The notes beneath the pieces were generated by a model that saw only the letters and a program-made list of their open reading frames with translations, ran no database searches and was not told the origin of the DNA. A DNA stretch of 64,000 nucleotides from Streptomyces lincolnensis (lineage in GTDB: Bacteria > Actinomycetota > Actinomycetes > Streptomycetales > Streptomycetaceae): assembly GCF_021173675.1 (NCBI RefSeq), contig NZ_JAIHON010000025.1:1-64000 (forward strand), given 5' to 3'. Both the position numbers and the translations under genes were made by a program. Below are positions 1 through 8,745 of the stretch, in pieces. How positions within the stretch are numbered: position 1 is the stretch's first letter; the number at the start of each line of letters is the position of its first letter.

Positions 1-770
1 CCGGAGGTGAGCGGCTGGCGGTCGTGTGCAACACGGGGGGTTCTCCCGAGCGGGAGCTGACGTATCTGACCCTGCTGCAGCGGCAGCGGGCCGCGGCGGT
101 CGTCCTGACCGGCGGGGCCGTGGAGGACGTGCCGCACCAGGCGGCCATGTCGGCGAAGCTGCGGAAGCTCGCGGAGGCGGGGACGCGGATCGTGCTGTGC
201 GGGCGGCCGCCGGCGCCGGAGACCGGGGCGATCGCACTGACCTTCGACAACCGTGGGGGCGGGCGGGAGCTGACCGAGCACCTCATCGGGCTGGGGCACC
301 GGCGGCTCGGCTACATCGCCGGACCCGAGGAGCGCACGACCACGCGGCACCGGCTGGAGGGGCACCGGGCGGCCCTCGACGCCCACGGGATCGCCGAGGA
401 TCCCCGGTGGACCGTGTGGGGGCGCTACGACCGGCAGTCCGGCTACGACGGCACGCTGGAGCTGCTGCGGCGGGATCCGGCGTTGACCGCTGTCGTCGCC
501 GCGAACGACTCCGTCGCGCTCGGGGCGTGTGCGGCGCTGCGCGATTCCGGGCTGCGGATTCCTGAGGACGTCTCCGTCGCCGGGTTCGACGATCTGCCGT
601 TCAGCGTGGACGCGGTGCCCGCGCTGACGACCGTGCGGTTGCCGCTCGCGGAGGCGGGGGCTCGGGCGGGGCGGATCGCGATGGGGCGGGAGGAGCCGCC
701 GCCGGGGGGTATCGCGACGGTTCGGGGGGAGCTGATGGTCCGGGGGTCTTCTGGGGGGCCGCGCGGGTGA
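1..770 (+). CDS. LacI-family transcriptional regulator, 3' part
   Basis: The reading frame is open from base 3, so the gene begins outside the window and its N-terminal HTH is missing. What remains is the periplasmic-binding-protein-like ligand-sensing domain of a LacI/GalR repressor. It starts in the first beta strand (LAVVCNTGGSPERE), passes through the hinge region FDNRGGGRELTEHL and GHRRLGYIAGP, and reaches the conserved AANDSVALGA and PEDVSVAGFDDLPF blocks near the end. Members of this family bind sugars or other small effectors and dissociate from operators. The regulated gene is not visible because the neighbour to the right is an unrelated toxin/immunity locus. The GTG at base 24 is an internal codon, not a start. 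The family call is secure; the effector is unknown. Confidence 0.93.
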   Translation, partial: GGERLAVVCNTGGSPERELTYLTLLQRQRAAAVVLTGGAVEDVPHQAAMSAKLRKLAEAGTRIVLCGRPPAPETGAIALTFDNRGGGRELTEHLIGLGHRRLGYIAGPEERTTTRHRLEGHRAALDAHGIAEDPRWTVWGRYDRQSGYDGTLELLRRDPALTAVVAANDSVALGACAALRDSGLRIPEDVSVAGFDDLPFSVDAVPALTTVRLPLAEAGARAGRIAMGREEPPPGGIATVRGELMVRGSSGGPRG

Positions 771-1097
771 CGGTGGGCGTGGGTGCGTGGGGTGCCCTGT
801 GTTCGGGTGACCGCCCCCAGGGGGCTCCGCCCCCTGGACCCCCTGTCGGCCCTTAAGGGGCCTCGTCCTCAAACGCCGGACAGACTGAAAATGCGGGTGG
901 GTGGGGGGGCCGGGACGGCTGGGCCTCGGTCTCGAACACCGGGCGAGCCGAGATGGCCTGGACCGGGAGTGAGATGTACTGCCTCCCACGAGTCAGCCTC
1001 CTGCGGGTGGGTGCGGGGTGCGCTTCAGCGCGTCCTTGTGCAGAACGATGCACTCGCATGGCCCGAGGATTAATCACCAGGTGGTAGAGAATCAGTC
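771..1097. other. Intergenic region with a dispersed Streptomyces-type repeat
   Basis: This 327-base gap has no credible gene. Bases 817-837 form a perfect 9-bp stem (ccagggggc / gccccctgg) with a 3-base loop, followed by a second short palindrome (cccttaaggg) and the phrase cctcgtcctcaaacgccgg. I recognise that phrase as a common intergenic repeat in Streptomyces genomes. The hairpin lies 47 bp after the LacI stop and may end that transcript, although no T-run follows. The last ~40 bases must hold the promoter of the SUKH gene; no -10/-35 is convincing by eye. Confidence 0.6.
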
Positions 1098-1703
1098 ATG
1101 GCTACCGGAATACCTGGTCTCACCGAATTGTGGCAGCGCTTCGACAACTGGCTGGTCGAGCATGCTCCCGGAGACCACGGGTCCTTGCGGCCGGGCTGTT
1201 CGAACGGCGAGACAAAGCGCCTGGAGGACAGCCTCGGCTTCCCTCTCCATGAGGATGTGAGGACCACCCTCGCACTGCACAACGGCGTCGCCCCGCGGAG
1301 GTCCAGTACGGAGCCGGGAGCCTTTCTCCTCGGCTACAGCCTCCTGGACGTCGACGGAATCCTGGAAGCTCATCGGGATCTCGTCTCGATGGTGGAGGAC
1401 GCCCGCGAGGAGGGGGAGGAGGACCTGGTCGTCGGCCGCATCGCCGACACGCAATGGGTGCCGCTCGCCCGGAACATCTCCGGCGATCTGCTGTTCGTGG
1501 ACCATCGGCATCATCACCGGGGAGAGATCGGGGAGATGTCGTTCGGTGATCCCGAGTACCGCCTGCTGTGGCCGCGGATGGATCTCATGCTCGTGGATCT
1601 GTGCGACTCGGTGGAGAACGGCACTCCGGTGACCTCCGTACCGCGCGTTCCCGTGCTGCACGAGGGGCGGATGCTCGAATGGCACACCCGCCCCCCGCAG
1701 TAG
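1098..1703 (+). CDS. SMI1/KNR4 (SUKH) family protein, candidate immunity protein
   Basis: A 201-residue cytosolic protein with the SUKH-superfamily pattern. It has an N-terminal helix ending LWQRFDNWLVEHAPG, then the block IxxLExxLGFPLHEDVRTTLALHNG (here ETKRLEDSLGFPL...LHNG), then a mid-domain WVPLARNISGDLLFVDH strand pair typical of SMI1/KNR4. From published work on bacterial polymorphic toxins, SUKH proteins commonly neutralise nuclease toxins, including NucA/NucB-type ones. Here the gene ends one base from the end of a large secreted protein whose C-terminus is a NucA/NucB domain, in convergent orientation. I infer an immunity role. The convergent rather than co-directional layout is unusual for such pairs. 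The start is the ATG at 1098; the Shine-Dalgarno is weak (gtagaga). Confidence 0.82.
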   Translation: MATGIPGLTELWQRFDNWLVEHAPGDHGSLRPGCSNGETKRLEDSLGFPLHEDVRTTLALHNGVAPRRSSTEPGAFLLGYSLLDVDGILEAHRDLVSMVEDAREEGEEDLVVGRIADTQWVPLARNISGDLLFVDHRHHHRGEIGEMSFGDPEYRLLWPRMDLMLVDLCDSVENGTPVTSVPRVPVLHEGRMLEWHTRPPQ

Positions 1704-1704
1704 G

Positions 1705-4700
1705 TCAGCCGAGGTCGCAGACCTGGCTGAGATCGCAGGACTCGTAACCGGTGTTGACGTAGTACGCGTCGTAGTCGAGCAGCCTCACCGCTGTCGTGAA
1801 CCGGCCCAGCGCACCTCCGGCCGCCGAGTTCTGGGTGCTCGTGATGGCGGCGCGCCCGCAGATCTCGTTCCAGGTCGGGTAGGCGTAGTTCTCGTCGAGC
1901 TTGAGCGTGTAGGTGCCGTCGGAGTTCCTCACCGCGTACATCTGTACGCACGACTTGCCCGAGGCCAGCGTCATTCCGCCGCTCTCACGCGATTTGGCGA
2001 AGGGGTACTCGTCGCAACTCGTCCCGATCGCGTTCGGGTTCGGGTTCCATTCGGCGACCGCATACAGGCACATCTTGTTCCTGTTGTTCTGTGCGGTCGT
2101 GTCGTCCGCGAGGCGGTGGAGTGGCGACTGGTATTTCTTGCTCCCCGGGTGAGAGGCCAATTTCTCCATCAGGACCCAGTAATAGGCCGCGGCGGCCGGG
2201 TATTTCTCCCGGGTGAGGAACAGGGTCGGGGTGACCTTGGGGAAGACGCACCCGGTGTTGCCGCCGACCTGGTTGTCGCAGCGGATGGCGAACGCCGTGT
2301 CCTTCCACTGGTTGTTCGCCGTGGTCGTGGTACCGGGAGAGCTCCAGCTGGTGTTCCAGTCCAGGCCGAGCGTGGCCTGGCCGCCGGCCACCTTGTTCCA
2401 GCTGTAGGTGTCGGTCCGGCTGGCGGTGTGCTGGTCCCCTTCTGTCCAGGTGGTGCTCCCGCTCCAGGGACCCGGCGCGTCCGCGGTGCAGTCGCTCATG
2501 GCCCAGCAGTCCTCGAAGAAGTCGTCCAACGTCGCGGAGGCCACGCCGGTCAGGTCCGGCAGGGAGAACTCCGTCCAGGTGGTGAACTGGTTCGAGGTCG
2601 GTTCGAGCTTGATCTCCTGGACGACCTTGACGTTTCCGCCGCCGATCACGTCACCGTTGTCGTCCTTGACGTACAGGGCGTAGCCGCCGCGCAGACATCC
2701 CTGGGTCCGGGTGTACTGGAAGTCGGATCCGGGAGCGGTCTTGCACCAGGGGACCGGCTCGGAGCTTGCCGCGTGGCTGCCGAGGGATTTCGGCGTGATC
2801 GCTGTGGCCGAGCTCTTCGACAGCTCGCTCCACGGCTTGTAGGGGCCCGCGCAGAGGTGGACCTTGCCGCTGGTCGTGGAGCACCCGCCCGCGGTACCGC
2901 CCGCGGCCGTGTCCTGTGCGGTGGCGTGTGCGATGTGCGGTGCGGTGTGCTGTGCCGTGAGGGCGGAGAGCCCTTCGTCCGTGGGCGCGGGAGCGTCGTC
3001 GGGCGTCTGGGAGGCGATGTCGTCGGGATCCGGGGCGTCCGGGTTCTCCGCCCCGAAGTCGACTTCGGGCATGCCGCTGAAGTCGCCGGGCACGACCGCG
3101 ACGGCGTCCCAGGCGATGTCGTCGTCCCCGGTGCCGTCGCCCGTGGTGTTGGACAGCTTCACCTCCGGCGGTGTGTCACCGAACCGGTAACCGCCCAGGG
3201 ACACCCAGGAGTTCGATTCGTTGGCGTCCTGCGAGATGGTCTTGTCGAACGTGCCGAACTTCGTGACGACCTGATAGGTGGCGTCCGTGGTGTCCGCTCC
3301 GGTGTCGGGGATGTGCACGTAGACCTTGCCCTGGCCACCCGCGATCGCACTGCCGAACTTCCAGTCGCCGAGGACCGTCATGCGTCCGCCGTCGCCGCCC
3401 AGGTGGTCGGCGTCACGCGTGTGGGCGTACCAGAAGTGGCCGTCGTAGCCGCCGCCTATCTGGTGCAGGTCGGCCTTGGCGTCGTACTGCCCGAGGCCGG
3501 GACCGGTTGCGTTCGGGTCCGGGTAGAAGGTGAACTGGAACGAGCCGTCGGTCGTGGTCGTTCCGCAGCTGCTCCAGGTGTTGGTGCCCGCCGGCACGTC
3601 GTCGACGACGACGGCGCCCGACGGTGCTCCACCGCACACCGGCGTGCCGTACTGGAGGCGGGAGCCGCGTCCTGGCTCGCTGACCAGGGTCTGGTACTTG
3701 ATGTTCTCGAATCCGCAGGTCGAGGAGCAGTCGGACTTCCAGGTGGCGTTGGACGCGTTCCACCAGTACTGGGTGTAGCAGCCGGCGTCGGGGCAGTTGG
3801 GCGGACTGGCGGTGTCGCAGTTGTTCTGGGAGTTGCAGAACGTGTCGAGCGGCGGCGAGACGTGGGCCCGGTTGTAGGTCGCGGCGCCGGGGGTCGTGTA
3901 GGCGCCGGTCGTGCCGTTCCAGTAGGCGGGCCGGAAGCCGGCGGAGGAGAAGCCGGACTCGCCGGGCCAGTCCTGGCGGCCGGAGGTGGCGTAGGAGTGG
4001 CCGGTGTCGATGGACCAGGCGGACCAGCCCATCACCTTCTCCTCGTAGGGCCAGTCCTGCGGGTGGGCGGCGTCCTTGGCGGCGAGGGGGTCGACGTCGG
4101 TGTTCATGAAGCTCAGCCGGGACGCCGGATAGACGGGGTTGGCGGGGTTGTTGTACCAGCCCAGGCCCCAGTTGCCGTTGGTGCCCTCGTCCGCCTTCTT
4201 GTTGAAGCCGAGGTTGTAGTTCCACACGGCGGCGAACCAGTTCTCCGGCTTGGCCGGGTCGTCGTTGTTCACCGTGATGGTCTGGCCGGACTCGTGCACC
4301 TCGTTCCACTTGTCGGCGAGGATGTGGAGCGAGGCGGCGATGTTGGTGGCGTAGTCGATCGCGACCGCGCGCTGCGTGCTGACGGGGAGGGAGGTCTCGC
4401 CCGTCTTCTCGTATCCGGCCTTGCGCATGCCGTCGGTGATCTGGCCGACGCCGTAGCCGCAGTCGGACTGGTCCCAGTGGATCGTCCAGTAGTCGGCGAG
4501 CGTGCCGCCGCTCTGGTGTCCGTAGTAGCCGTCGACCGCGGCGAGCGGGCTGCCCATCTGGCCCGGGATGGCGCCGGATTCGGCCTGCCAGAGGTTGGAC
4601 TCCTGGGCGAGGATGCCCAGTTCGACCTGGGCGGGGATACGACCGCTGCCGCCGGTGTTCAGGGTGGGGACGGGGAACATGCCCTGCGGATCGATGGTGG

Positions 4701-6231
4701 AGAGGCCGGTCTGGGAGCGCCAGCCGCCCTGGGTGAGGTAGCCGGAGCGCAGGTCGCCCCGGACGGCCATGTCCACGGCCCACTCGACCTGGTTCGGGGT
4801 CGGCTGGAGCGCCTGGGTGGCGGTGTCGTTGCGGGGCACGGAGCACCAGGCGTCGGTGTCGACCGGGTCGTTGGCCCTCGGGTCGGCGTCGGCCGCGGTC
4901 AGCATGCTCCTGGTGGACGTCCGCGGCTTCGCGGAGCCGGTCAGCGCCGGCGAGGTCCCGCTGCCCGCGGTGGTGCCGGGCGCGGCGGCCGTCTGGGTCG
5001 TGTGCCTGCCGGTGGCCGGGACGGTGCCGGTGACGGTCAGCGCGTGGCCGACCCGGCCCGGTGTCGTCCGGGCCGCGGGTTCCCTGACCGTGGTCCTGGT
5101 GAAGCCCCGGCCGGCGTCCTCGATGTTCCTGACGCCCGCGAGCACCGCCGGGGAGACGACGGGGTCGACGGCCAGGCGTCCGCGGGTGGAGACCTCCGCG
5201 TCGGGGGAGACGTTCAGGGCCTTGATACCGCTGCCCGCGAAGTCCTTGCCGTGGCGGGCCTTTCCGGTGAGGTAGACCGTGCCGTCCGTGCCCTGGCGCA
5301 GGTTCATCGCGACGAGCCCGCCGCTCGCGACGGTCCGCTTCCTGCCGTGGGCATACGTCTGCACCTCGGCGCCGGTGTCGCTGGTGCGGTCGATGTAGGT
5401 GACCGTGCCGTCGCCGGTCACGTGGATGCCGTACGGGGCGTGCTCGGTGGCGGTGAGTTCGGTGGTCCTGCCCTTGCGGTCGACGTGGACGAGTCGGTTC
5501 CCGGCGGCCGCGACGACCCCGTCCTTGGTGGGCACGGCCGAGGTGATCTCGCCCTTCGCCGTGGTGTCGGCGACGGTGGCGCCCCTGGTGTCCACCGTGA
5601 CCAGGCGCGACCGGGTGTCACGCAGGGCGGTGAAGGCGGCGGTGTGCGTGGCCGGGTCGCAGGTCGGGTCGAAGTAGGCCAGGGAGGCCGTGAACGGCAG
5701 CTTGGTGACGCTGCCGTCGTCGAGGTTCACGATGGCCGTGAACGCGCCGCCCATCATCAGGTCCGGCTTGTTGGTGAAGGTGCGGGGGGCGTAGACGACG
5801 GCCGCGTGGTGGTCGTCCATGACACAGCTGTCGCCGATCCAGGTATCGGCCGGAAGCCGCGGCTCGCTCAGGACGGTGACCGTCTTCCACGCGTAGCCGT
5901 TCTTGCTGTCCGCGACGAGCAGATGCAGTCCGTCGCTGTCGGCGGCGGTGGTCACGGCCCGGTCGGTGGAGGTCTTCCAGCCCTTGCCGAGGACGATGTC
6001 CCGCAGGGTGCGGGGGATCGCGGACGACTTGGGCACTTTGGTCGCCTGGGTCGCCTTGGTCGGCTTAGGTGACTTGGTCGCCTTAGGTGACTTCGGAGAC
6101 GAACTGGCTTGTCTCGGTGCGGAGTCGGGTCTTTGCTGGCTTGCTTGGGCTTGCGTCGCCACGGGTATCGCCAGGGCGGTCACCGCGGCGAGAACCAGCG
6201 GTATTCGCCGGCGTCTCAATAGCCTTTTCAC
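1705..6231 (-). CDS. Giant secreted multidomain protein with C-terminal NucA/NucB nuclease domain
   Basis: A 1,508-residue exported protein. The GTG at 6231 is chosen because a ggga motif precedes it and a classic signal peptide follows (KRLLRRRR, hydrophobic core, AxA near residue 27). Next come an S/P/T/K-rich linker, a beta-propeller-like region (about 80-350), and a lysozyme/transglycosylase-like segment around 540-610 (LAQESNLW, then CGYGVGQITDGM). A golvesin-C-terminal-like beta domain follows at about 935-1050 (DGHFWYAHTRD, KVYVHIPDTG). The end carries the NucA/NucB DNase signature CDEYPFAKS near residue 1410. The architecture resembles polymorphic or contact-type toxins: a wall-penetrating middle and a variable nuclease tip. 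It is preceded in the same orientation, 32 bp away, by an I36 inhibitor-like gene and faces a SUKH gene. Nuclease activity is inferred from the motif only. A scavenging extracellular DNase is the main alternative. Confidence 0.85.
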   Translation of the reverse strand: MKRLLRRRRIPLVLAAVTALAIPVATQAQASQQRPDSAPRQASSSPKSPKATKSPKPTKATQATKVPKSSAIPRTLRDIVLGKGWKTSTDRAVTTAADSDGLHLLVADSKNGYAWKTVTVLSEPRLPADTWIGDSCVMDDHHAAVVYAPRTFTNKPDLMMGGAFTAIVNLDDGSVTKLPFTASLAYFDPTCDPATHTAAFTALRDTRSRLVTVDTRGATVADTTAKGEITSAVPTKDGVVAAAGNRLVHVDRKGRTTELTATEHAPYGIHVTGDGTVTYIDRTSDTGAEVQTYAHGRKRTVASGGLVAMNLRQGTDGTVYLTGKARHGKDFAGSGIKALNVSPDAEVSTRGRLAVDPVVSPAVLAGVRNIEDAGRGFTRTTVREPAARTTPGRVGHALTVTGTVPATGRHTTQTAAAPGTTAGSGTSPALTGSAKPRTSTRSMLTAADADPRANDPVDTDAWCSVPRNDTATQALQPTPNQVEWAVDMAVRGDLRSGYLTQGGWRSQTGLSTIDPQGMFPVPTLNTGGSGRIPAQVELGILAQESNLWQAESGAIPGQMGSPLAAVDGYYGHQSGGTLADYWTIHWDQSDCGYGVGQITDGMRKAGYEKTGETSLPVSTQRAVAIDYATNIAASLHILADKWNEVHESGQTITVNNDDPAKPENWFAAVWNYNLGFNKKADEGTNGNWGLGWYNNPANPVYPASRLSFMNTDVDPLAAKDAAHPQDWPYEEKVMGWSAWSIDTGHSYATSGRQDWPGESGFSSAGFRPAYWNGTTGAYTTPGAATYNRAHVSPPLDTFCNSQNNCDTASPPNCPDAGCYTQYWWNASNATWKSDCSSTCGFENIKYQTLVSEPGRGSRLQYGTPVCGGAPSGAVVVDDVPAGTNTWSSCGTTTTDGSFQFTFYPDPNATGPGLGQYDAKADLHQIGGGYDGHFWYAHTRDADHLGGDGGRMTVLGDWKFGSAIAGGQGKVYVHIPDTGADTTDATYQVVTKFGTFDKTISQDANESNSWVSLGGYRFGDTPPEVKLSNTTGDGTGDDDIAWDAVAVVPGDFSGMPEVDFGAENPDAPDPDDIASQTPDDAPAPTDEGLSALTAQHTAPHIAHATAQDTAAGGTAGGCSTTSGKVHLCAGPYKPWSELSKSSATAITPKSLGSHAASSEPVPWCKTAPGSDFQYTRTQGCLRGGYALYVKDDNGDVIGGGNVKVVQEIKLEPTSNQFTTWTEFSLPDLTGVASATLDDFFEDCWAMSDCTADAPGPWSGSTTWTEGDQHTASRTDTYSWNKVAGGQATLGLDWNTSWSSPGTTTTANNQWKDTAFAIRCDNQVGGNTGCVFPKVTPTLFLTREKYPAAAAYYWVLMEKLASHPGSKKYQSPLHRLADDTTAQNNRNKMCLYAVAEWNPNPNAIGTSCDEYPFAKSRESGGMTLASGKSCVQMYAVRNSDGTYTLKLDENYAYPTWNEICGRAAITSTQNSAAGGALGRFTTAVRLLDYDAYYVNTGYESCDLSQVCDLG

Positions 6232-6263
6232 GTACGTCCCTATTCCTGTGCGTCTGCGGCTGA

Positions 6264-6716
6264 TCAGAGGTCGGCGTTCGCCAGTTGCGAGGCGTTTTCG
6301 TTGTACGTCGCGTTCAGGTTTCCGTAGAACGTGCCGTAGCCCTCGGGGTCCCACTGGTCGCGCGGGCCGCTGTAATTGCTGTTGTAGTAGACCCAGTAGA
6401 CCCAGCTCGCCTCGTTGTAGACGGAGGCGGCATTGTTCTTCACGTGCTGGTATTCGCCGCTTCCGCTTGTCTCGAAGATGTAGGCGGGGCAGCCCTGGTC
6501 GCTGCATGCGGGCTCGATGACGCCGTAGTTCGGAACCTGGCCGTAGATGCCGACTCGGGAGCCGCCGAGGTTGGAGTTGTAGAAGAGGCAGAGGGTGCCC
6601 TCGTAGTGGGAGCACGTGGTGTAGTCACCGTTGCCCAGGGCTGCCGCTGACGGGGCTGTGCACAGGAGAGCGGCGATGGCGCAGATCACTGCGCCGGCTG
6701 TGAGTCTGAGACGCAC
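6264..6716 (-). CDS. Secreted peptidase inhibitor family I36 / beta-gamma-crystallin-like protein
   Basis: 150 residues. The GTG at 6716 has a good ribosome site (gagagga) and gives a clean Sec signal peptide (RLRLTAGAV... ending SAAA). The mature part has paired aromatic/Gly/Cys motifs (CLFYNSNLGGSR, YYNSNYSGPRDQW, NASQL) typical of the crystallin-fold I36 family, founded on the Streptomyces metalloprotease inhibitor SMPI. Six cysteines in the mature chain (CSHYEGTLC, CSDQGC region) suggest disulfides. It lies directly upstream of, and co-oriented with, the giant nuclease protein, so the two may be co-transcribed; it might protect the toxin from extracellular proteases. Inhibitory activity is not shown by the sequence, since many I36-like proteins are simply secreted beta-sandwiches. 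Longer readings of the frame run through the tandem repeats upstream and are not credible. Confidence 0.78.
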   Translation of the reverse strand: MRLRLTAGAVICAIAALLCTAPSAAALGNGDYTTCSHYEGTLCLFYNSNLGGSRVGIYGQVPNYGVIEPACSDQGCPAYIFETSGSGEYQHVKNNAASVYNEASWVYWVYYNSNYSGPRDQWDPEGYGTFYGNLNATYNENASQLANADL

Positions 6717-6738
6717 GGGAATCCTCTCGGAGTTTTCT

Positions 6739-6787
6739 CGGATGTTTCGTTTCGGATGTTTGGTTTCGGATGTTTCGCTTCGGATGT
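6739..6787. repeat. 14-bp tandem repeat, 3.5 copies, between divergent genes
   Basis: Units start at 6739, 6753, 6767 and 6781 with the consensus cggatgtttcgttt; the last unit keeps only cggatgt. The array lies between the divergently transcribed I36-like gene and the lipoprotein gene at 6868, so it overlaps their promoter region. The AT-rich units stand out from the surrounding GC-rich DNA. It could be an iterated operator or slippage-generated spacer DNA. Confidence 0.85.
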
Positions 6788-6867
6788 CGACGCCCATTTT
6801 GGAAATACTTTCCATTCCCTTCCGGCTGGGTCCGATAGGGTGGCGCCACCATTCAAAGGGGTCGACG

Positions 6868-7398
6868 ATGAAGAGATATGTGGTGCCGGTGGCGGCATTG
6901 CTCAGCCTGGCGGCGCTTTTCTGCACGGGGTGCAGCGGTTCCGGAGACCAGGGGCCTTCGGTCCGGCCGTCGGGCAGTTCCGCGCCTTCGCCGAGCGAGC
7001 CGTCCGCACCGACCAGGGCGCAGATCGCCGAGAAGGTGAAGAACGCTCTGGAGGAGCGCATATCGGCGGACGAGGAAAAGCTCGGGTCGGGTGTGGAGTC
7101 CTCGTGTTCGGCGACGTCGCCTCAGCTCTTCACCTCCCAGTGCCAGGCGACGGCCGATGCCACGTCCGACGCCGCCGAGCTGGCCTTGCGTGAGATCGGC
7201 GGACGTACGGGATTCGCGACGCTGGACGCCAGTGCGCGGAAGATCCAGGCGGCCGTACGCACGTACGAGTCCTTGGGGTGCGCGACCGGGCCCACGGCGG
7301 CGGACGTCCGCCGGGAGTGCCTCGACCCGGCAGCCGTGATCGCGCAGGGATTCTCGGATCTGCGCGACGGGGCCAACCTGGGCCTGGCGGGCAAGTAG
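6868..7398 (+). CDS. Putative lipoprotein of unknown function
   Basis: 176 residues from the ATG at 6868, with aaagggg 7 bp upstream. The N-terminus has Lys-Arg, a hydrophobic core and a lipobox-like CTGC ending at Cys22, then an S/P-rich tether. The mature domain is mostly helical with conserved-looking cysteines (SSCSATSPQLFTSQC; GCATGP; RECLDP) and an A/D-rich helix between them. No enzymatic motif is recognisable. It is divergent from the I36/toxin pair and tail-to-tail with the ABC permease. The four cysteines after the lipobox suggest an exported, disulfide-stabilised helical bundle. Function unknown. Confidence 0.75.
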   Translation: MKRYVVPVAALLSLAALFCTGCSGSGDQGPSVRPSGSSAPSPSEPSAPTRAQIAEKVKNALEERISADEEKLGSGVESSCSATSPQLFTSQCQATADATSDAAELALREIGGRTGFATLDASARKIQAAVRTYESLGCATGPTAADVRRECLDPAAVIAQGFSDLRDGANLGLAGK

Positions 7399-7461
7399 TC
7401 GGTGGGACATGGTCATCCTGGGGCTCCTTCGTCCGGTGGACTGCGCGGAACGGGCGGCGGC

Positions 7462-8745
7462 TCAGTGGCGGAGCGCTTCGAGCGGTTCGATGCGGGCTGC
7501 GCGCAGGGCGGGATACAGCCCGGCGAGGAACCCGACGGCCATGCCCATGAGCGGGGCGGGCAGGACGGCGTACGGCTGAAGGACGGCGGTCCAGTGGCGG
7601 GCCAGGGCCGTGCCGATGACGACGGCGACCCCGATGACCGTGCCGGTCAGGCCGCCCAGGGCCCCCAGCGCGGTGGACTCGGTGAGGAACTGGGCGGTGA
7701 TGTGACGGCGGCGGGCGCCCAGTGCCCTGCGCAGGCCGATCTCTCCCGTGCGTTCCAGTACGGACACGAGCGTGGTGTTGGCGATGCCGACCGCTCCCAC
7801 GATCAGGCAGATCGCCGCGAGGACCAGGAACAGCCCGGACAGGTCGGTGTCGACCCGGTCGCGCAGTTCGTGCGGATCGGGCGGCGGGACGGCGTGCAGG
7901 AGGCCGGGGTGGACGGGCAGCAGCGCCAGGGGGGCCTGCCGGGCGACGAGCGGGGCCGCACCGGTCCGGGTACGGATCAGCGCCTGGGCGGGGTCGTCCG
8001 TCGGAGGGCCGTACGCGTGCAGTGCCGCGCTGGAGGGAATGAGCACCGAGAGCAGGCTCTGGGGCAGGCGCTGAGTGGTGGCGACGATGCCCAGGACCGT
8101 GTAGGCGGCTCCATCGATGAAGACGGCCGGCCGGTTGTCGACCCGGGTGATGCCCAGCAGGCGGGCCGCGGTGCTCCCGAGCAGGCAGACCCGTTCCTTG
8201 CGGCGCTGGTGGAACTCGTTGAACAGGGTCCCGGTGGACAGCGTCGGCTGCATGGCGCGCAGCGTCCCGGGAGACGCCGCGAGCACCCGCAGACCGGTGA
8301 GATCGCTGTCGGTGGTGGCGGCCGTGGTGACCTCGGGCCGCGCGGAGACGGTGGGGTGACGCAGCGGTACGTTCCACCAGACACCGGCGTCCACAACGCC
8401 GTTGAGCCGCCCGAGTCGCTCATCGGTGTCGGCCGGGAAGTCCATGCCCGCGTCCATGCCCGCGTCCTGGGCCGCGACGGACGCGACGGAGCCGTGCGGG
8501 GTGGCCCCGGTGTCGTCGACGGTCACCGTGGTGTCCTGGAGGAGGCTGAACGAGGCGCCGATCTGTCCGGTGGCGGTGGACGTCAGGCCGAGCACGGAGA
8601 CGAAGGCGCCCACTCCCAGGACGGTGCCGAGCAGCGTCAGCACGGAGCGTCCCGGCCGCTGGACGACGCCCGCCAGGGCCTCGGCCGCCATGTCGCGCCA
8701 GGTGAGCCGGGTGGCGGCCGGGCCGTCGTGTCTTCGCCGGTTCAT
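7462..8745 (-). CDS. MacB/FtsX-type ABC transporter permease
   Basis: 427 residues. The ATG at 8745 has gggagg upstream and overlaps the ATPase stop codon (ATGA). It has one N-terminal membrane helix (LTLLGTVLGVGAFVSVLGL), a large extracytoplasmic MacB periplasmic-core-like domain, then three C-terminal helices. The FtsX signature is present (VGAVGIANTTLVSVLERTGEIGLRRALGA), with the terminal ALRAARIEPLEALRH motif. With the adjacent ATPase, adaptor protein and lipoprotein it should form a mechanotransmission-type exporter or efflux machine for peptides, lipids or antibiotics; the substrate is unknown. The periplasmic domain contains a perfect in-frame 12-bp duplication (8440-8463) that encodes a repeated DAGM. 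It is the last gene of the operon. Confidence 0.92.
   Translation of the reverse strand: MNRRRHDGPAATRLTWRDMAAEALAGVVQRPGRSVLTLLGTVLGVGAFVSVLGLTSTATGQIGASFSLLQDTTVTVDDTGATPHGSVASVAAQDAGMDAGMDFPADTDERLGRLNGVVDAGVWWNVPLRHPTVSARPEVTTAATTDSDLTGLRVLAASPGTLRAMQPTLSTGTLFNEFHQRRKERVCLLGSTAARLLGITRVDNRPAVFIDGAAYTVLGIVATTQRLPQSLLSVLIPSSAALHAYGPPTDDPAQALIRTRTGAAPLVARQAPLALLPVHPGLLHAVPPPDPHELRDRVDTDLSGLFLVLAAICLIVGAVGIANTTLVSVLERTGEIGLRRALGARRRHITAQFLTESTALGALGGLTGTVIGVAVVIGTALARHWTAVLQPYAVLPAPLMGMAVGFLAGLYPALRAARIEPLEALRH

Noticed and set aside
2116..6072. A 1,318-codon plus-strand reading frame opposite the giant nuclease gene
   Set aside because: It is a shadow frame: Gly/Arg/Val-rich without domains, and the minus strand carries a signal peptide and three recognisable domains.
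6232..6615. Extension of the giant nuclease protein to 1,636 residues starting MLPLRG
   Set aside because: The added part is the antisense-free shadow of the I36 gene in another frame; the GTG at 6231 has a ribosome site and begins a proper signal peptide.
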